Shown here in pieces: positions 1 to 9,693 of a stretch of 64,000 bases of DNA. The stretch spans positions 17,670,052 to 17,734,051 of the forward strand of contig NC_088776.1 in the NCBI RefSeq assembly GCF_954871325.1. The letters run 5' to 3'. The stretch comes from Gordionus sp. m RMFG-2023. Its lineage: Eukaryota; Nematomorpha; Gordioida; Chordodea; Parachordodidae. A program made the translations under genes and the position numbers. Positions within the stretch are counted from its first letter, which is position 1, and every line of letters begins with the position of its first letter. The notes under the pieces are model-generated. The model was not told the origin of the DNA and did no database searches. It saw nothing but the letters and a program-made list of their open reading frames with translations.

Positions 1-690
1 TTTTGATGATGAGCTTGCTTGCTGCAAGTCGAGGGGGACAAATATTTAACACGTATAGCTCTGCTTTTGACTCAACAATAACATATAAAATATGAAATTC
101 TTCAACAACACTAGCTCTATTTCCTTGAGTTCTAATAAAATGCTCTCCGCTATTCTCATCTTCTTAATCAAGTCAATGTTATGTTTTTAAAAGTATTACA
201 TAAAATAGTTGTATAATTAAATAATACATTCTAATGAGAAAAAAAATTTATTGAATCCAATAATTTTCTTGCTTCTGAGGAAATATTTCTTTCAAGCCAT
301 GTGATATTTCAGTAATAGCATTAATAATCAGCTCTTCTAACTCCAAAATAGCTGTTACTGTGGCGGAGACTCGATCTCGTTGGACAAGCTTGCAATTTTT
401 TTCTCCCTGTTGGACAAGGAGTTTCAGAGATAATTATTATTTTATTAGAAATTTAGATAAATATTACGCCACTAAAATTTGAAAATAATAGGTAAATTAC
501 GCCAAGGAAAACTTGAAATCGAAATTGATTGATAAAATAACTTAGTAGATGAATGTGATAAATAAAATATATATATATATATATATGAGATAAGAATAAA
601 TATTAACAAATATAAATTAATATTAACAATAAAATTTTTGAAAAATATAATCCGGCATCTGCATTTTTTGGCTCGCTGCGTACGCGCCTG
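1..690 (-). pseudogene. Decayed hAT (DUF4371-type) transposon, right end
   Basis: Read on the minus strand this stretch gives broken transposase-like reading, for example KKMRIAESILLELKE near 120-180 and ISHGLKEIFPQK near 270-310. A parallel stretch at 10852-11545 reads KKMRIAESILSELKE and SEARKLLDSML, which fits the region between the catalytic core and the dimerisation end of DUF4371/zf-MYM-type hAT transposases. The right terminus is probably at 690: its reverse complement CAGGCGCGTACGCAG matches the left terminus of the related element at 9694. The left end lies outside the window. It is frameshifted and not functional. Confidence 0.55.
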
Positions 691-1605
691 CTCCTTTTTT
701 ATTTGCCAGTATAAGTCTTTGATAAAATTATTTCTTGCAGTAATGATATTTAATATCTATTTTTTAAAACTTTGGCTGAAAGACTTGCAATAAATCAGAA
801 TAGAGTGATTCTTGTTTAATTAAGATCTATGCTTCAAGTTAAAAACCGACCTTAGCTTAGGGCCTCTCCAAGGCAAACATTAGCATTCTCAATTTCTTAA
901 GTCTTATGCTTCCTTATAATTTATTATGTTTTTTATTTTTGAATTTTTTAAATTAGGTAAAAAGGAACCAATTCACAAGAAAGAAGATGATAAAGTTAGT
1001 ATTTAAAGAAATTTATTACTTTTTTACTTTTATAATATTTTTGATAAATTTAAACTGTAGGAAAAGCAGCATTCTCAGACCACTGAGTGTAAAGACACTT
1101 GCAAAGGCCTACAAAGTTTATATTCATAATATGATGATTTCTTAATTCTCAAAATTTAAAATATTATATAGAGAAAGATGGCGCTGAAAAATGCCATAAA
1201 TAGAGATGAATCGGAAAAAATATAAATAGAAACGCTATATCAAATTCAAACTTATAACTAGCAAAAAAACACAACAAAAACATTACTCCAATTACACATT
1301 ATTTTATTATAATAATAAAATATAAACTTAGAATTAGACTCGTATAATTTGTACGTTTATTTATATAAACAAAATTCTCAAATTGTTTAATTTTTCTTAA
1401 ATTTAAATAAATCATAAATATCATATTTTAAAACTTCATGGATTAATCGCTTGTCGTCATAAACATTGAGAAAAAAAGGAAGTTAGATCTAATTTAATAT
1501 CAATACTTATTTCAACTCACACTAAAATTATTGATTATATCGAGAAATATAATAATGATATCATCAAATTACTTACCCATCTCATTTAAGTATCCCAATT
1601 TTTAG
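691..1605. other. AT-rich stretch, nothing recognised
   Basis: Very AT-rich. No open frame of useful length, no paired terminal repeats and no coding-like reading were seen. Confidence 0.5.
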
Positions 1606-2200
1606 CAGGGACCCGAACCGTTATTTATAACGGTTCAGTTTGGTTACGGTTCAGTATGTAAAAAATTATAATGGTTACGTTTTGGTTAAGGTTCTTAAGA
1701 AAAAATTTATAAAAGTTAGGTTCATCTAAAGTTCATTACGGTTAGAAATTTTTTTTTTATTGAAGCAACACCATCTTCTAATTTATTTTTATTATCATCT
1801 ATGAATTATATATAAAAAAAATATATAAGATTCAAAATAACTCATTTTTAAATATATTATTTGAACATATAAGTAATATATTTTCTAATATAAATGGATT
1901 CCTTTTTGTTCGCTGTGACGATAACACAAATTTTACCCCAAAAAGACCCTTTCTGCAGAAACTTGTGTTGCTGGAACCGCCAGCACTTTAAGAGCAAGTT
2001 TATATAATTCTGTATATTCAAATTATTTCTATTTCTAAAATATAAAAACTGAACCGGTTAAAACCGGTTTAACCCTTTTTATAAAGGTTCTTTTTACTCC
2101 TTCAAAAAATAACTATATCGGTTCGGTTAGGTTATGATTCAGATATTTATAACGGTTTATAATGGTTTGACGGTTGGTTACGGTTCACTCCGGGTCCCTG
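1606..2200. mobile_element. Non-autonomous hAT-type element (MITE), 595 bp
   Basis: The left end CAGGGACCCGAACCG and the right end CGGGTCCCTG are inverted. The element is flanked by a perfect 8-bp duplication ATTTTTAG (1598-1605 and 2201-2208), the target-site length of hAT elements. Both subterminal regions carry many copies of GGTTACGGTT / AACCGGTT-type repeats, as expected for transposase-binding sites. There is no transposase frame, so it would need one supplied in trans. The perfect duplication suggests a fairly recent insertion. Confidence 0.85.
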
Positions 2201-3730
2201 ATTTTTAGACGAATATAATGATTAATGATCCAAAATTATATAATGCGATTTAATAATCATTTCAAACATTTGTCGAAAAGATTCTATTATCCTTCAGAAA
2301 ACAACCTTTAAGTTGAAAGCAGAACAAATATATAAATATTTTTTATTTTAGATTCTTACATTATAGACATCTTATAGTAGCCTAATTCTAAGGGTGGTAA
2401 ACTTGTGAGAACAAAACCCATATACCCTTTTTGAGTCTATTTTAACACTTACCCTTAGCAATTAAATGATTAAAACTGCAAATTTTTTTGTTTATAATTA
2501 TTTATATTACTTTTTAGGGTGGGTGTTAATAAGGGAGGAGCATTTCTAGTCGTCTACATTCTTGAGTGAATAAATGGCGTAGTTGTTCAAGACATTTTTG
2601 TTTATAATTTTATGGTGTAGTTATTCAACTTGACCATAACCTCTATTTTCGTTATTTTAACTTATTTTATTCAACTCCTATAAAACAATTCTTTCGATCT
2701 CGTTATGCGTGTTGATTGTTTAATAGGAGCAAATTTTATGAATTAAAATCGACAGAAACAAATACGGATCAAAGCTGACATGAAGAACCTATTTTTTAAT
2801 TTTAGAACTTCATAATACGTTATAAAAATTAGGCGGGGGGGGGGGGGTATTTAAAAATCTTGAAGACAGTTCGTATGCTTGTTATTCAACTCATAATCTT
2901 AGAGAAAAGCGTGCAGTCATGCTTGTCCACATGCTGGAATTTTTTAAAAATAGCCGTATAATGAATCCTATCAATGACTTAGGGAAAAGCGTGTCACAAT
3001 TCGAGAAAGAAAACATAAAGTTTTAATGTTCTTGTAACAGACCTAAAAAAAGGAATTATTATATATAAACTAGCATATTTTAAAATTATATTTTAAATAA
3101 TCAATGGAATTTTTCACTAAAATATGAGTTTTTGAAATACTATATTAAAAGGTGTACTATATTTTATTTTGGTTTAAAATTTTTAAAATATAGTATGTAT
3201 AAATTTATTGGATGCTAGAAAAATCGATATTATATGCCTTTCATTTTTATGTCAAGGTTATTTTATATAAATAATTTTCTAATTATTTTTCATCATAAAT
3301 TTAAATATCCAAATTATTTAAATTCTGAGAGTTTATATGAATTTAAATGAATATAATCGATAAGGTGGATAAAATTTGTTTAGTTGGTTTTTATTGTGAG
3401 CTCACTTAATTTAATTATTCTTACGAGGTTTAATAATTAAGATCTTGAGTAAACACTACTGAAGGTTTCGGTAAAAAAATCTTACATTTGTTAATGAATA
3501 ATTACAATAACAATCGTCTATGGTCAAATTGATTGAAATTAATATCAACCTTTATTTAAAATAAATTTTTAAACTTAACTTATTATATATTATCATATGT
3601 TAAAATTTTTAGCCATAAGGTGAACATTAAATAAATGCCTCATTTGAATGATGATATTTTTTTTTCATAATCGTTTAACTCAATTTAATAAAATTTTAAA
3701 TCACACCTTTTTAAAAAAACTTTCCTAATA
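2201..3730. other. AT-rich stretch with a poly-G tract, no gene seen
   Basis: A 13-base G run lies at 2835-2847. A short inverted pair (CTAAGGGTGGTAAAC and its rough complement, about 2388-2461) may be a tiny MITE. Nothing else was recognised. Confidence 0.45.
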
Positions 3731-3737
3731 TATAAAG
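3731..3737 (+). promoter_or_regulatory. Possible TATA box of the small gene at 3848
   Basis: TATAAAG lies 117 bases before the start codon. A second TATATAT run sits only 7 bases before the ATG and is too close to serve as a TATA box. Confidence 0.3.
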
Positions 3738-3847
3738 GCAAAGTTTATTATGTTACTGTCCATTAAATAATTTTATATTTTTCAAACTTAATTCGCAAAT
3801 TCAACTTATTTTCTCGAAAGTGAAAATTAGGAATATATATACGCAAC

Positions 3848-4105
3848 ATGTCTAAAGACGGTAAAAAAAATTTTTATACTTATCCGTTTAATTATTGGTA
3901 TACAGTTGGCGCTAAAAAGGAACTTGGAGCTCAGCCGAAAAAAGACGCAGCAAAAATAGTAAGAAATTTTATTTTGTCATAGGAAAAGTTTTTGCTTAAT
4001 TTTAATAATTTATTTTATTAAAAATGCTAGGATGACAAAAACAAAAACGCGAAAGATGTGCAGAAGCCAGCAGGATCCGCGGCCGCCAAAGCAAAGCCGA
4101 AATGA
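3848..4105 (+). CDS. Tiny spliced gene A, Lys/Ala-rich 46-residue protein
   Basis: Three coding exons are proposed: 3848-3860 (13-base micro-exon encoding MSKD and one base), 3906-3958 and 4031-4105. The introns are 45 bp (GT 3861, ACAG 3905) and 72 bp (GTAAGA donor 3959, CTAG acceptor 4030). The protein starts MSKDVGAKKELGAQPKKDAA and ends KPAGSAAAKAKPK. It has no signal peptide or membrane segment and almost no bulky hydrophobic residues, so it should be soluble and disordered. The exon plan (micro-exon in phase 1, second exon ending in phase 0 at codon 22) is the same as in the gene at 8891-9153, which is why the first intron was accepted. That intron is 45 bp with no stop, so keeping it would give a 61-residue form. 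An AATAAA lies at 4218-4223. The exons are much richer in GC than their surroundings. Family and function are not recognised. Confidence 0.6.
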
Positions 4106-4542
4106 AGCGTTGGGTGAAGAATTCACAAATTTTTGCTTAGTTAAATTATTAATGTTATACTAATTTATTATTTAAATTCTTTAATTTATGTGGAACGCAT
4201 TATAAAAACTTGAATTTAATAAATACTTATTCGTAGAAAGTGCCATAGAAGTAATGCGAAAATCATTTCAGCAACAATTTATTTTATTTTCTATTTTTTT
4301 AAGACTTGTAATATTCTTTAATTAAAATGTAAGAGGTAATTTATCAAATGAAATTTCATATAATACATTCGAATTAGTGTAAATCACATTTTATTTGCTA
4401 TTAATTTATGACTAATGAATAAACAAAAATTATCTAAACATAAATAATATCAAATGTTTGGAATTGAATATTCCTAAAATTTTACAAATAAGTTATATTT
4501 AAAGGTCGATTATGTTGATGAACTCCCAAATTAAATCGAAAT

Positions 4543-4869
4543 TTAGTTGCATTGCTTTCCGGCGTTTCCGGCTCCACCTGTATTTATATTAAGGAAAAAT
4601 AGATTCATAATCTAGGTATGCAGTATAAATATTATCGTAATTTAAATATATTACAGCTAGCTTGATTTTTTCCGGCTTGGGGAGCCCCAGCGTGAGCGGC
4701 TCCTGATTGAGCACCAGCTGCTCCGGCCTAATAAATATTATAATTTTTATTTTATATAAAATAATTACCTTAGGATTCTTTCCGGCTTGTCCCATTCCAT
4801 GAGCGTGTGATTCTATATAGTATATGAATTTATATAGGTGCATAATTTTTTACCGTCTTTGTTTGGCAT
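4543..4869 (-). CDS. Tiny spliced gene B, Ala/Gly-rich 55-residue protein
   Basis: Four exons on the minus strand: 4854-4869 (16-base micro-exon), 4769-4812, 4655-4727 and 4543-4577. The introns are 41, 41 and 77 bp, all GT-AG. The protein runs MPNKDESHAHGMGQAGKNPK, then AGAAGAQSGAAHAG, then PQAGKNQAS, and ends CGAGNAGKQCN. It contains three AGK(N/Q) repeats, is about half Ala plus Gly, and has no signal peptide. It is clearly paralogous to the gene at 8891-9153: shared blocks are GMGQAGKN, AGAQSGA and QAGKNQAS, the first two introns sit at the same places, and the promoter and 3' flank also match. The third intron is absent from the paralogue. It is convergent with gene A. Long open frames here are intron read-through. 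The function is unknown; a stress-type disordered protein is only a guess. Confidence 0.7.
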
Positions 4870-4938
4870 ATTTCTTGATTTGTTGACTAGAATTTACTCA
4901 AAAATTAAAACAAAAGATTTTTGTGATTTTAAAAATTT

Positions 4939-4981
4939 TGTTTTATATGTCAAGGTTTTTGGGCAAGGTTAAATAAATAAT
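4939..4981 (-). promoter_or_regulatory. Conserved core promoter of gene B
   Basis: Read on the minus strand this block has AACCTTGCCCAAAAACCTTGA followed by a TATAAAA box (4941-4947), 72 bases before the gene B start codon. Almost the same block stands before gene C (9248-9286), while the DNA further upstream does not align. This suggests a kept regulatory element: a CCTTG pair plus TATA. Confidence 0.55.
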
Positions 4982-5690
4982 TTTTATTTTATTATTATTT
5001 TTATTAATTTTAAAGGAGGAAGGTGGGTGGGGTGGATGTTTAATATATTGATTATTATGACGGAGGATATTATCCAATTATTTTTTTTTAAGTAAATGTA
5101 CGCAACATTATAGACGTGCGCCCTACTTTGCTTTTCTGGCTCCTCTATGCCCAATATGCATGTTACATACAAATTAATGGATTAAATAAACAAGACCCGG
5201 AATATCATTTAAGTTTATATTTGTAATTTTAAAATATAGTATGCGAACCTGGCAAGAATATAATATTATTAAATTTAGAGGTGAAAGGGGACTGGGTGTC
5301 ACTTCACTCTTAAATGGCCATTAAAATAGGAGCCAATAATTTGGTTCATTCTCAATCTAAAAAGGAATATTTTAAAGAAAATCACTAATAAAAAATTAAA
5401 TTATACATAATTTAATATTTTTTTTACAAATTAGGGTATTTTTATGCTTTTTATCCGTGAGTTTATTCATTCAGCGTCCTTATGTCCTTGGCACTTTTGT
5501 TCGGAACATTTATATGCATGATTCGAATGTCCGGGATTCGAATGAAATATTTTTCTTACGGTTAATAGATATTTGAAAATTTATTTCTACAATATGAGAT
5601 ATTTTTAATTGAAACCATTATATAATGATTGCACACAATATAAAACTAAAAGTTATTCTTTAGCCCTGCATCTATGGTTAGTTGATGTAT
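4982..5690. other. AT-rich stretch, nothing recognised
   Basis: Upstream flank of gene B. No coding-like reading and no paired repeats were seen. Confidence 0.4.
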
Positions 5691-6600
5691 ACATATTTAC
5701 AGGTTTGAGCGGAAAAATTAGTGAATAATATTTTTTTAAGTAATATATTCTAGGAATAGGACTAGTGACTATAAAATATTGTGACAATTTTTAATACACA
5801 AATTCAAATATAAATAAAAAATAAAATATTAAATGTATATAAACGGTGTATAGTTTAGAATAAATCTCAAAAAAGAACTTTGCAAAAAATATAAATTAAG
5901 CATTTAAAATTATATAAATTTAAATTATTGTAGATGCACAAAAATATTCTTAAGAAACATTTGCATGTATATAAACTTATAAAGTATTTATGAGAAAAAA
6001 ATATGGTACATTAAGAAATGGAATTGCACGAAAATATATAATTAAAAAGTATATGATAAATTTATATGTGAAATTCAATCTTTGTGATAATTTTTCAATG
6101 ATTTAATTGGTGTCAACTCCCTATGCATTAAGAAGGGCTAATTCATTAAACGGTACCTCCGGTATGAATTTATTTTTCTTAAAGAAGAAAATATTCTTTC
6201 ATTAGTAGAAGTACTAATGGGTAGAGTTGCCAAAATATACAATATATTAATTTTAATTAACATCCTCATAATAAAAATTAAATATCTAATTTTTTTCTCT
6301 ATCAAGATTTAAAATAGATTTGGACGGATTCCGCAGTAATAACATTTACAGATTTGTAAGTGCTGCCTGATAAATTAAGAGCCTTTTATTCATTAGAGTT
6401 ATAAAAGTATCCAAAAGGGAGAGAGATTTTTAAAAACTATATTCTTCGATTGAACTCATTTTAATAATGGAACGCTTGCCTTGCTGCGAGTCTATGTAGA
6501 CATAAATTAGATTCATAGAGCTGCGCTTTTGACTCAACAATGACATATAATTAATTAAATTACATAAAATACTTGTGCAGTTAGATACTTTGTTAATACT
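5690..6600 (-). pseudogene. Decayed hAT (DUF4371-type) transposase remnant
   Basis: On the minus strand, near 6165-6230, the reading ATLPISTSTNERIFSSLRKI matches the hAT C-terminal dimerisation motif (LP-S-x-ER-FS-LR). The stretch aligns along its length with the element at 9694-11570, including the block near 6300-6350 and the AACGCTTGCCTTGCTGC block near 6470. Ends could not be fixed. Stops and frameshifts are many, so it is an old fossil. Confidence 0.6.
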
Positions 6601-6899
6601 TTCTGATTCTTGTAAAAAAAAATTTAATTTCTTTTATTATTTTATTACACCCACATAACCAAATTATTTTAGGTTTTTGATATCGGACTCGTCCTCTTCC
6701 GTTAATACATATTAAATTAAATAATAAGTGGATGGAAAGGGGGGGGGGGTCTTATTATTACATTTCAATAATTTTGGCCGATGTTTAGCAAATTAGGTTG
6801 TATTTCTAGATTTTTTGTCATAAAATTATTTTCCAATTTCAAAATATGCCCAAAAATGAACGAATAGCAAAGTAATTTTTTTTTATTAAATATTTAATT
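6601..6899. other. AT-rich stretch with poly-G tract
   Basis: An 11-base G run lies at 6739-6749. Nothing else was recognised. Confidence 0.4.
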
Positions 6900-7400
6900 G
6901 CTTACTTATCTTATAATAAGATGGCTAAAACGGAGGATATATTTATTACAGTGACCTAGAGGTTTAAAGAATCTAAAGATATATCAGATTGTGATAATTA
7001 TAAATTTATTTAATTAAAATATATTTATACTAATACATTATTTAGCTTCATATTCTGATGATGATAATAATTATGAGACTTATGATTCAGATTGGAAAAA
7101 ATATTCGTTTATTTTACCTTATCGTTTACTTTAAAATTCTTCAACTTTCCCTAATTTAACAATTCTATATAAATATTTATTAACCATTCCTACTATGTAC
7201 TGCCGAAAGGGTCATGAGTAAAATTAAATTAATTAAAACAAGACTTGTACATTGAAAGATCCATTTCTTAATAAGTTAACCAATTTATCAATGGAAAAAG
7301 ATTTATTTAAACATGCAAAAATCTTTCGAAGGGTGGGGGGTTACTTTTCAGGGTGTTATTCTGCTTCCATCGCTCAAAAGGTGTAGGGGCACTGTGGCTA
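6900..7400 (+). repeat. Fragment of the hAT family seen at 35.9-39.4 kb
   Basis: The sequence from GGCTAAAACGGAGGATAT through the Asp-rich TCTGATGATGATAA stretch to the GGGTGGGGGGTTACTTTTCAGG block aligns with 38640-39120 and, inverted, with 35960-36540. It is therefore the 3' part of the same DUF4371-type hAT family. A further matching piece, GGGTTTGCATCCAGTG, lies at about 8225-8290. Confidence 0.55.
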
Positions 7401-7694
7401 GCGAAGACAAAGGTTTAGAGCTTAAATTTGTACCTTGTTAGCTGAGGATACTTGTTTTCTTTTTTTTAACTAAATTAACTAGACATGGTTTTTGATAATT
7501 TTTTTTAAATTCAATTATAAAAACCAAACAAATATTCTTCTGAAAATTATTATTTATCGAGGATTTTAAGAAATTTTATGAATTTTTATAAAAAAAATTA
7601 AATTAGAATATAATTATTTAAAGTTTATTACTTCATTTAAAAGTATTTACATTTTGATTTATAATATTAAATTTATTTATAAGATTTTAAAAGC

Positions 7695-8050
7695 TTTTCT
7701 ATGTAAAAGCGACAAAGTTTGCAATTATATTTTGATACCTTGCAATAAATAACACATTTTCCTCTGTTAAAATTAAAATACCACGATTTCAAATCTTTTT
7801 TATCCAATCATATGTGACGTGATCATCTAAATTAGGCTTAAATTGCCTCAAAACAGTACCAAATAAAAAAGTTTTCTATGTAAAAGCGATAAAGTTTGCA
7901 ATTATATTTTGTTACCTTGCAATAAATAACACATTTTCCTCTGTAAAAATTAAAATACCACGTATTTCAAATCTTTTTTATCCAATCATATGTGACGTGA
8001 TCATCTAAATTAGGCTTAAATTGCCTCAAAACAGTACCAAATAAAAAAGT
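7695..8050. repeat. Tandem duplication, two 177-bp units
   Basis: Unit 1 is 7695-7871 and unit 2 is 7872-8050. They differ at only a few bases over the whole unit. No coding frame runs through them. Near identity suggests a recent local duplication. Confidence 0.9.
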
Positions 8051-8890
8051 TGGCAAAATGTGCGAAAAATTGTTTTAAATTAATATCACATTCTAATTAG
8101 AGAAAATAAATTATGTACGTAATCCTGCGTTTTTTTTTGAGCATATACTATATTGGCTATAATAATCTAGAAAATTTTCCATTACATTTTTAAATTATCT
8201 ATGGATAACATTTTGGTATTTTTAGGGGGGTAGATATATATTTTTGAGGGGGGTTTGCATCCAGTGTGTATACTGTCATGTAGACGCTGAAAATATGCAA
8301 TCAAATGCTCTCAGCCGTTGTAGTAATAATCTTAAATTACATAGCAACACAAATAATAGATGTTAAGATTTTTTAACCAACCAGAAATGCATGTAAGACG
8401 TAAAAAAACATTAAGATCATATAAAGCTCTCAGCTTAGCTAGCTTATTCATTTATTCTAAATTTAATAAATTAAATTGATGTTTAATATTATTAAATTTT
8501 TGGCAAACTTTTAATTTGCATCATAGTAAATATTTTAATTTGTCTGTTACTTAAAAAATTATAATTACAAATTTCTAAAACTGCCATTTAGAAGGTTATT
8601 TATATTTATCTTCCCTATTACTTATCCTGTTTCTATTTTATTAGTAAATTAACAAATCGTGCTGTAGATATGCTAGCCATAAAATATAAAAAATGAATAA
8701 TTAAATCAAGCATTATTTTTTAAATATTTTATTTACTATTTACTACACGGTTTAACAATATGCAAGAATCGAATATTCCGCCTTTAAGGATAAATATAAA
8801 ATTTTACAATTATATAATTAATCTAATTAAAACGATGTGTATATTTTAGGTGTTCTAATATGTTGATGAAACTCCACAATAAGAACTAAT
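8051..8890. other. Downstream flank of gene C and hAT debris
   Basis: About 8225-8290 carries the hAT tail fragment named above. About 8780-8890 aligns with the region left of gene B (4460-4542), so the duplication that made B and C included 3' flank. Confidence 0.5.
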
Positions 8891-9153
8891 TTAGTTTTTG
8901 GAGGCGTGTTTTCCGGCACTTCCTGCTCCGGCTCCAGCGCTGGCTTGATTTTTCCCGGCTTGGGCTCCAGATTGAGCGCCTGCACCTCCGGCCTATTTAA
9001 AATATGAATTTTTTGGTTAGAATAAAAATATTTACTTTAGCTGCGTTTTTTCCGGCTTGTCCCATACCAGCTGCACCACCAGATTCTAGAATAATAACAA
9101 TAAATTAAATTCATTACAAAATCATATAAATTATTACCGTTTTTGTTAGGCAT
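8891..9153 (-). CDS. Tiny spliced gene C, Ala/Gly-rich 55-residue protein
   Basis: Three exons on the minus strand: 9138-9153 (micro-exon, MPNKN plus one base), 9036-9085 and 8891-8992. The introns are 52 and 43 bp with GT-AG ends. The protein runs MPNKNESGGAAGMGQAGKN, AAKAGGAGAQSGAQAGKNQA, then SAGAGAGSAGKHASKN and a stop. The AGKN / AGKN / AGKH repeats are evenly placed. More than half the residues are Ala or Gly, with no signal peptide, no membrane segment and no cysteine. It is the best-preserved member of the family, with clean frames and splice sites. The paralogue is gene B. No known family is recognised. Confidence 0.72.
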
Positions 9154-9247
9154 AGTGTTAGATTTAGTTGACTAGAATTAACTCAAATAATTTTATATAA
9201 TTTCAAATAAAAATTTTTTGTGAATTGAAAACAAAAATTTTGATGCG

Positions 9248-9286
9248 TTTTATATCAAGGTTTTGGGCAAGGTTAAAATAAATAAG
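9248..9286 (-). promoter_or_regulatory. Conserved core promoter of gene C
   Basis: The minus strand reads AACCTTGCCCAAAACCTTGA then a TATAAAA box (9248-9254), 95 bases before the start codon. It matches the block upstream of gene B almost base for base. Confidence 0.55.
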
Positions 9287-9693
9287 TTAATATCATTATT
9301 TTATTTATTTATAATTTATTTCGTATCGATCCAAAAAACTAAATAAACATTCATTTTTCCTAATTAGGTAAAAAGTTTTTGTCAATTTTTTTTACGAAGA
9401 TTTATAAACTAAATTAAATATAATATAGAATAGATAAGGTTGAAAAAAATTGGCAAATTAAATGGTTTTAAATATTATAAATAAAAAAAATTCTTACCCT
9501 ACGTTTTTTTTGAAATGTAATCATTTTGTAATAAGATATAATAAAAATAAACTATTTCATCATCTTTTAAAAATGCTATAAATGATAGCATTAGGTTTAG
9601 ATAAAAAAACAGTTGAGATTGGTTAGTCATTGAATTATATATTCTATTACTTCATGATTAAATAAATTGTAATAAAATGGTATGACCAGTCAA
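9287..9693. other. AT-rich stretch, nothing recognised
   Basis: Upstream flank of gene C. No coding-like reading was found. Confidence 0.4.

Noticed and set aside
2125-2134. GGTTAGGTTA, like the insect telomere repeat
   Set aside because: Only two units, inside the subterminal repeats of the MITE at 1606-2200.
4070-4088. GGATCC, CCGCGG and GCGGCCGC sites in a row, like a cloning polylinker
   Set aside because: They lie in frame in exon 3 of gene A and encode Gly-Ser-Ala-Ala-Ala. The flanks are ordinary genomic sequence, so vector contamination is not supported.
6533-6548. CAATGACATATAAT, matching the MITE end of 55378
   Set aside because: The related hAT copies at 1-690 and 10852-11545 have nearly the same bases at this place (CAATAACATATAAA), so it is native hAT sequence.
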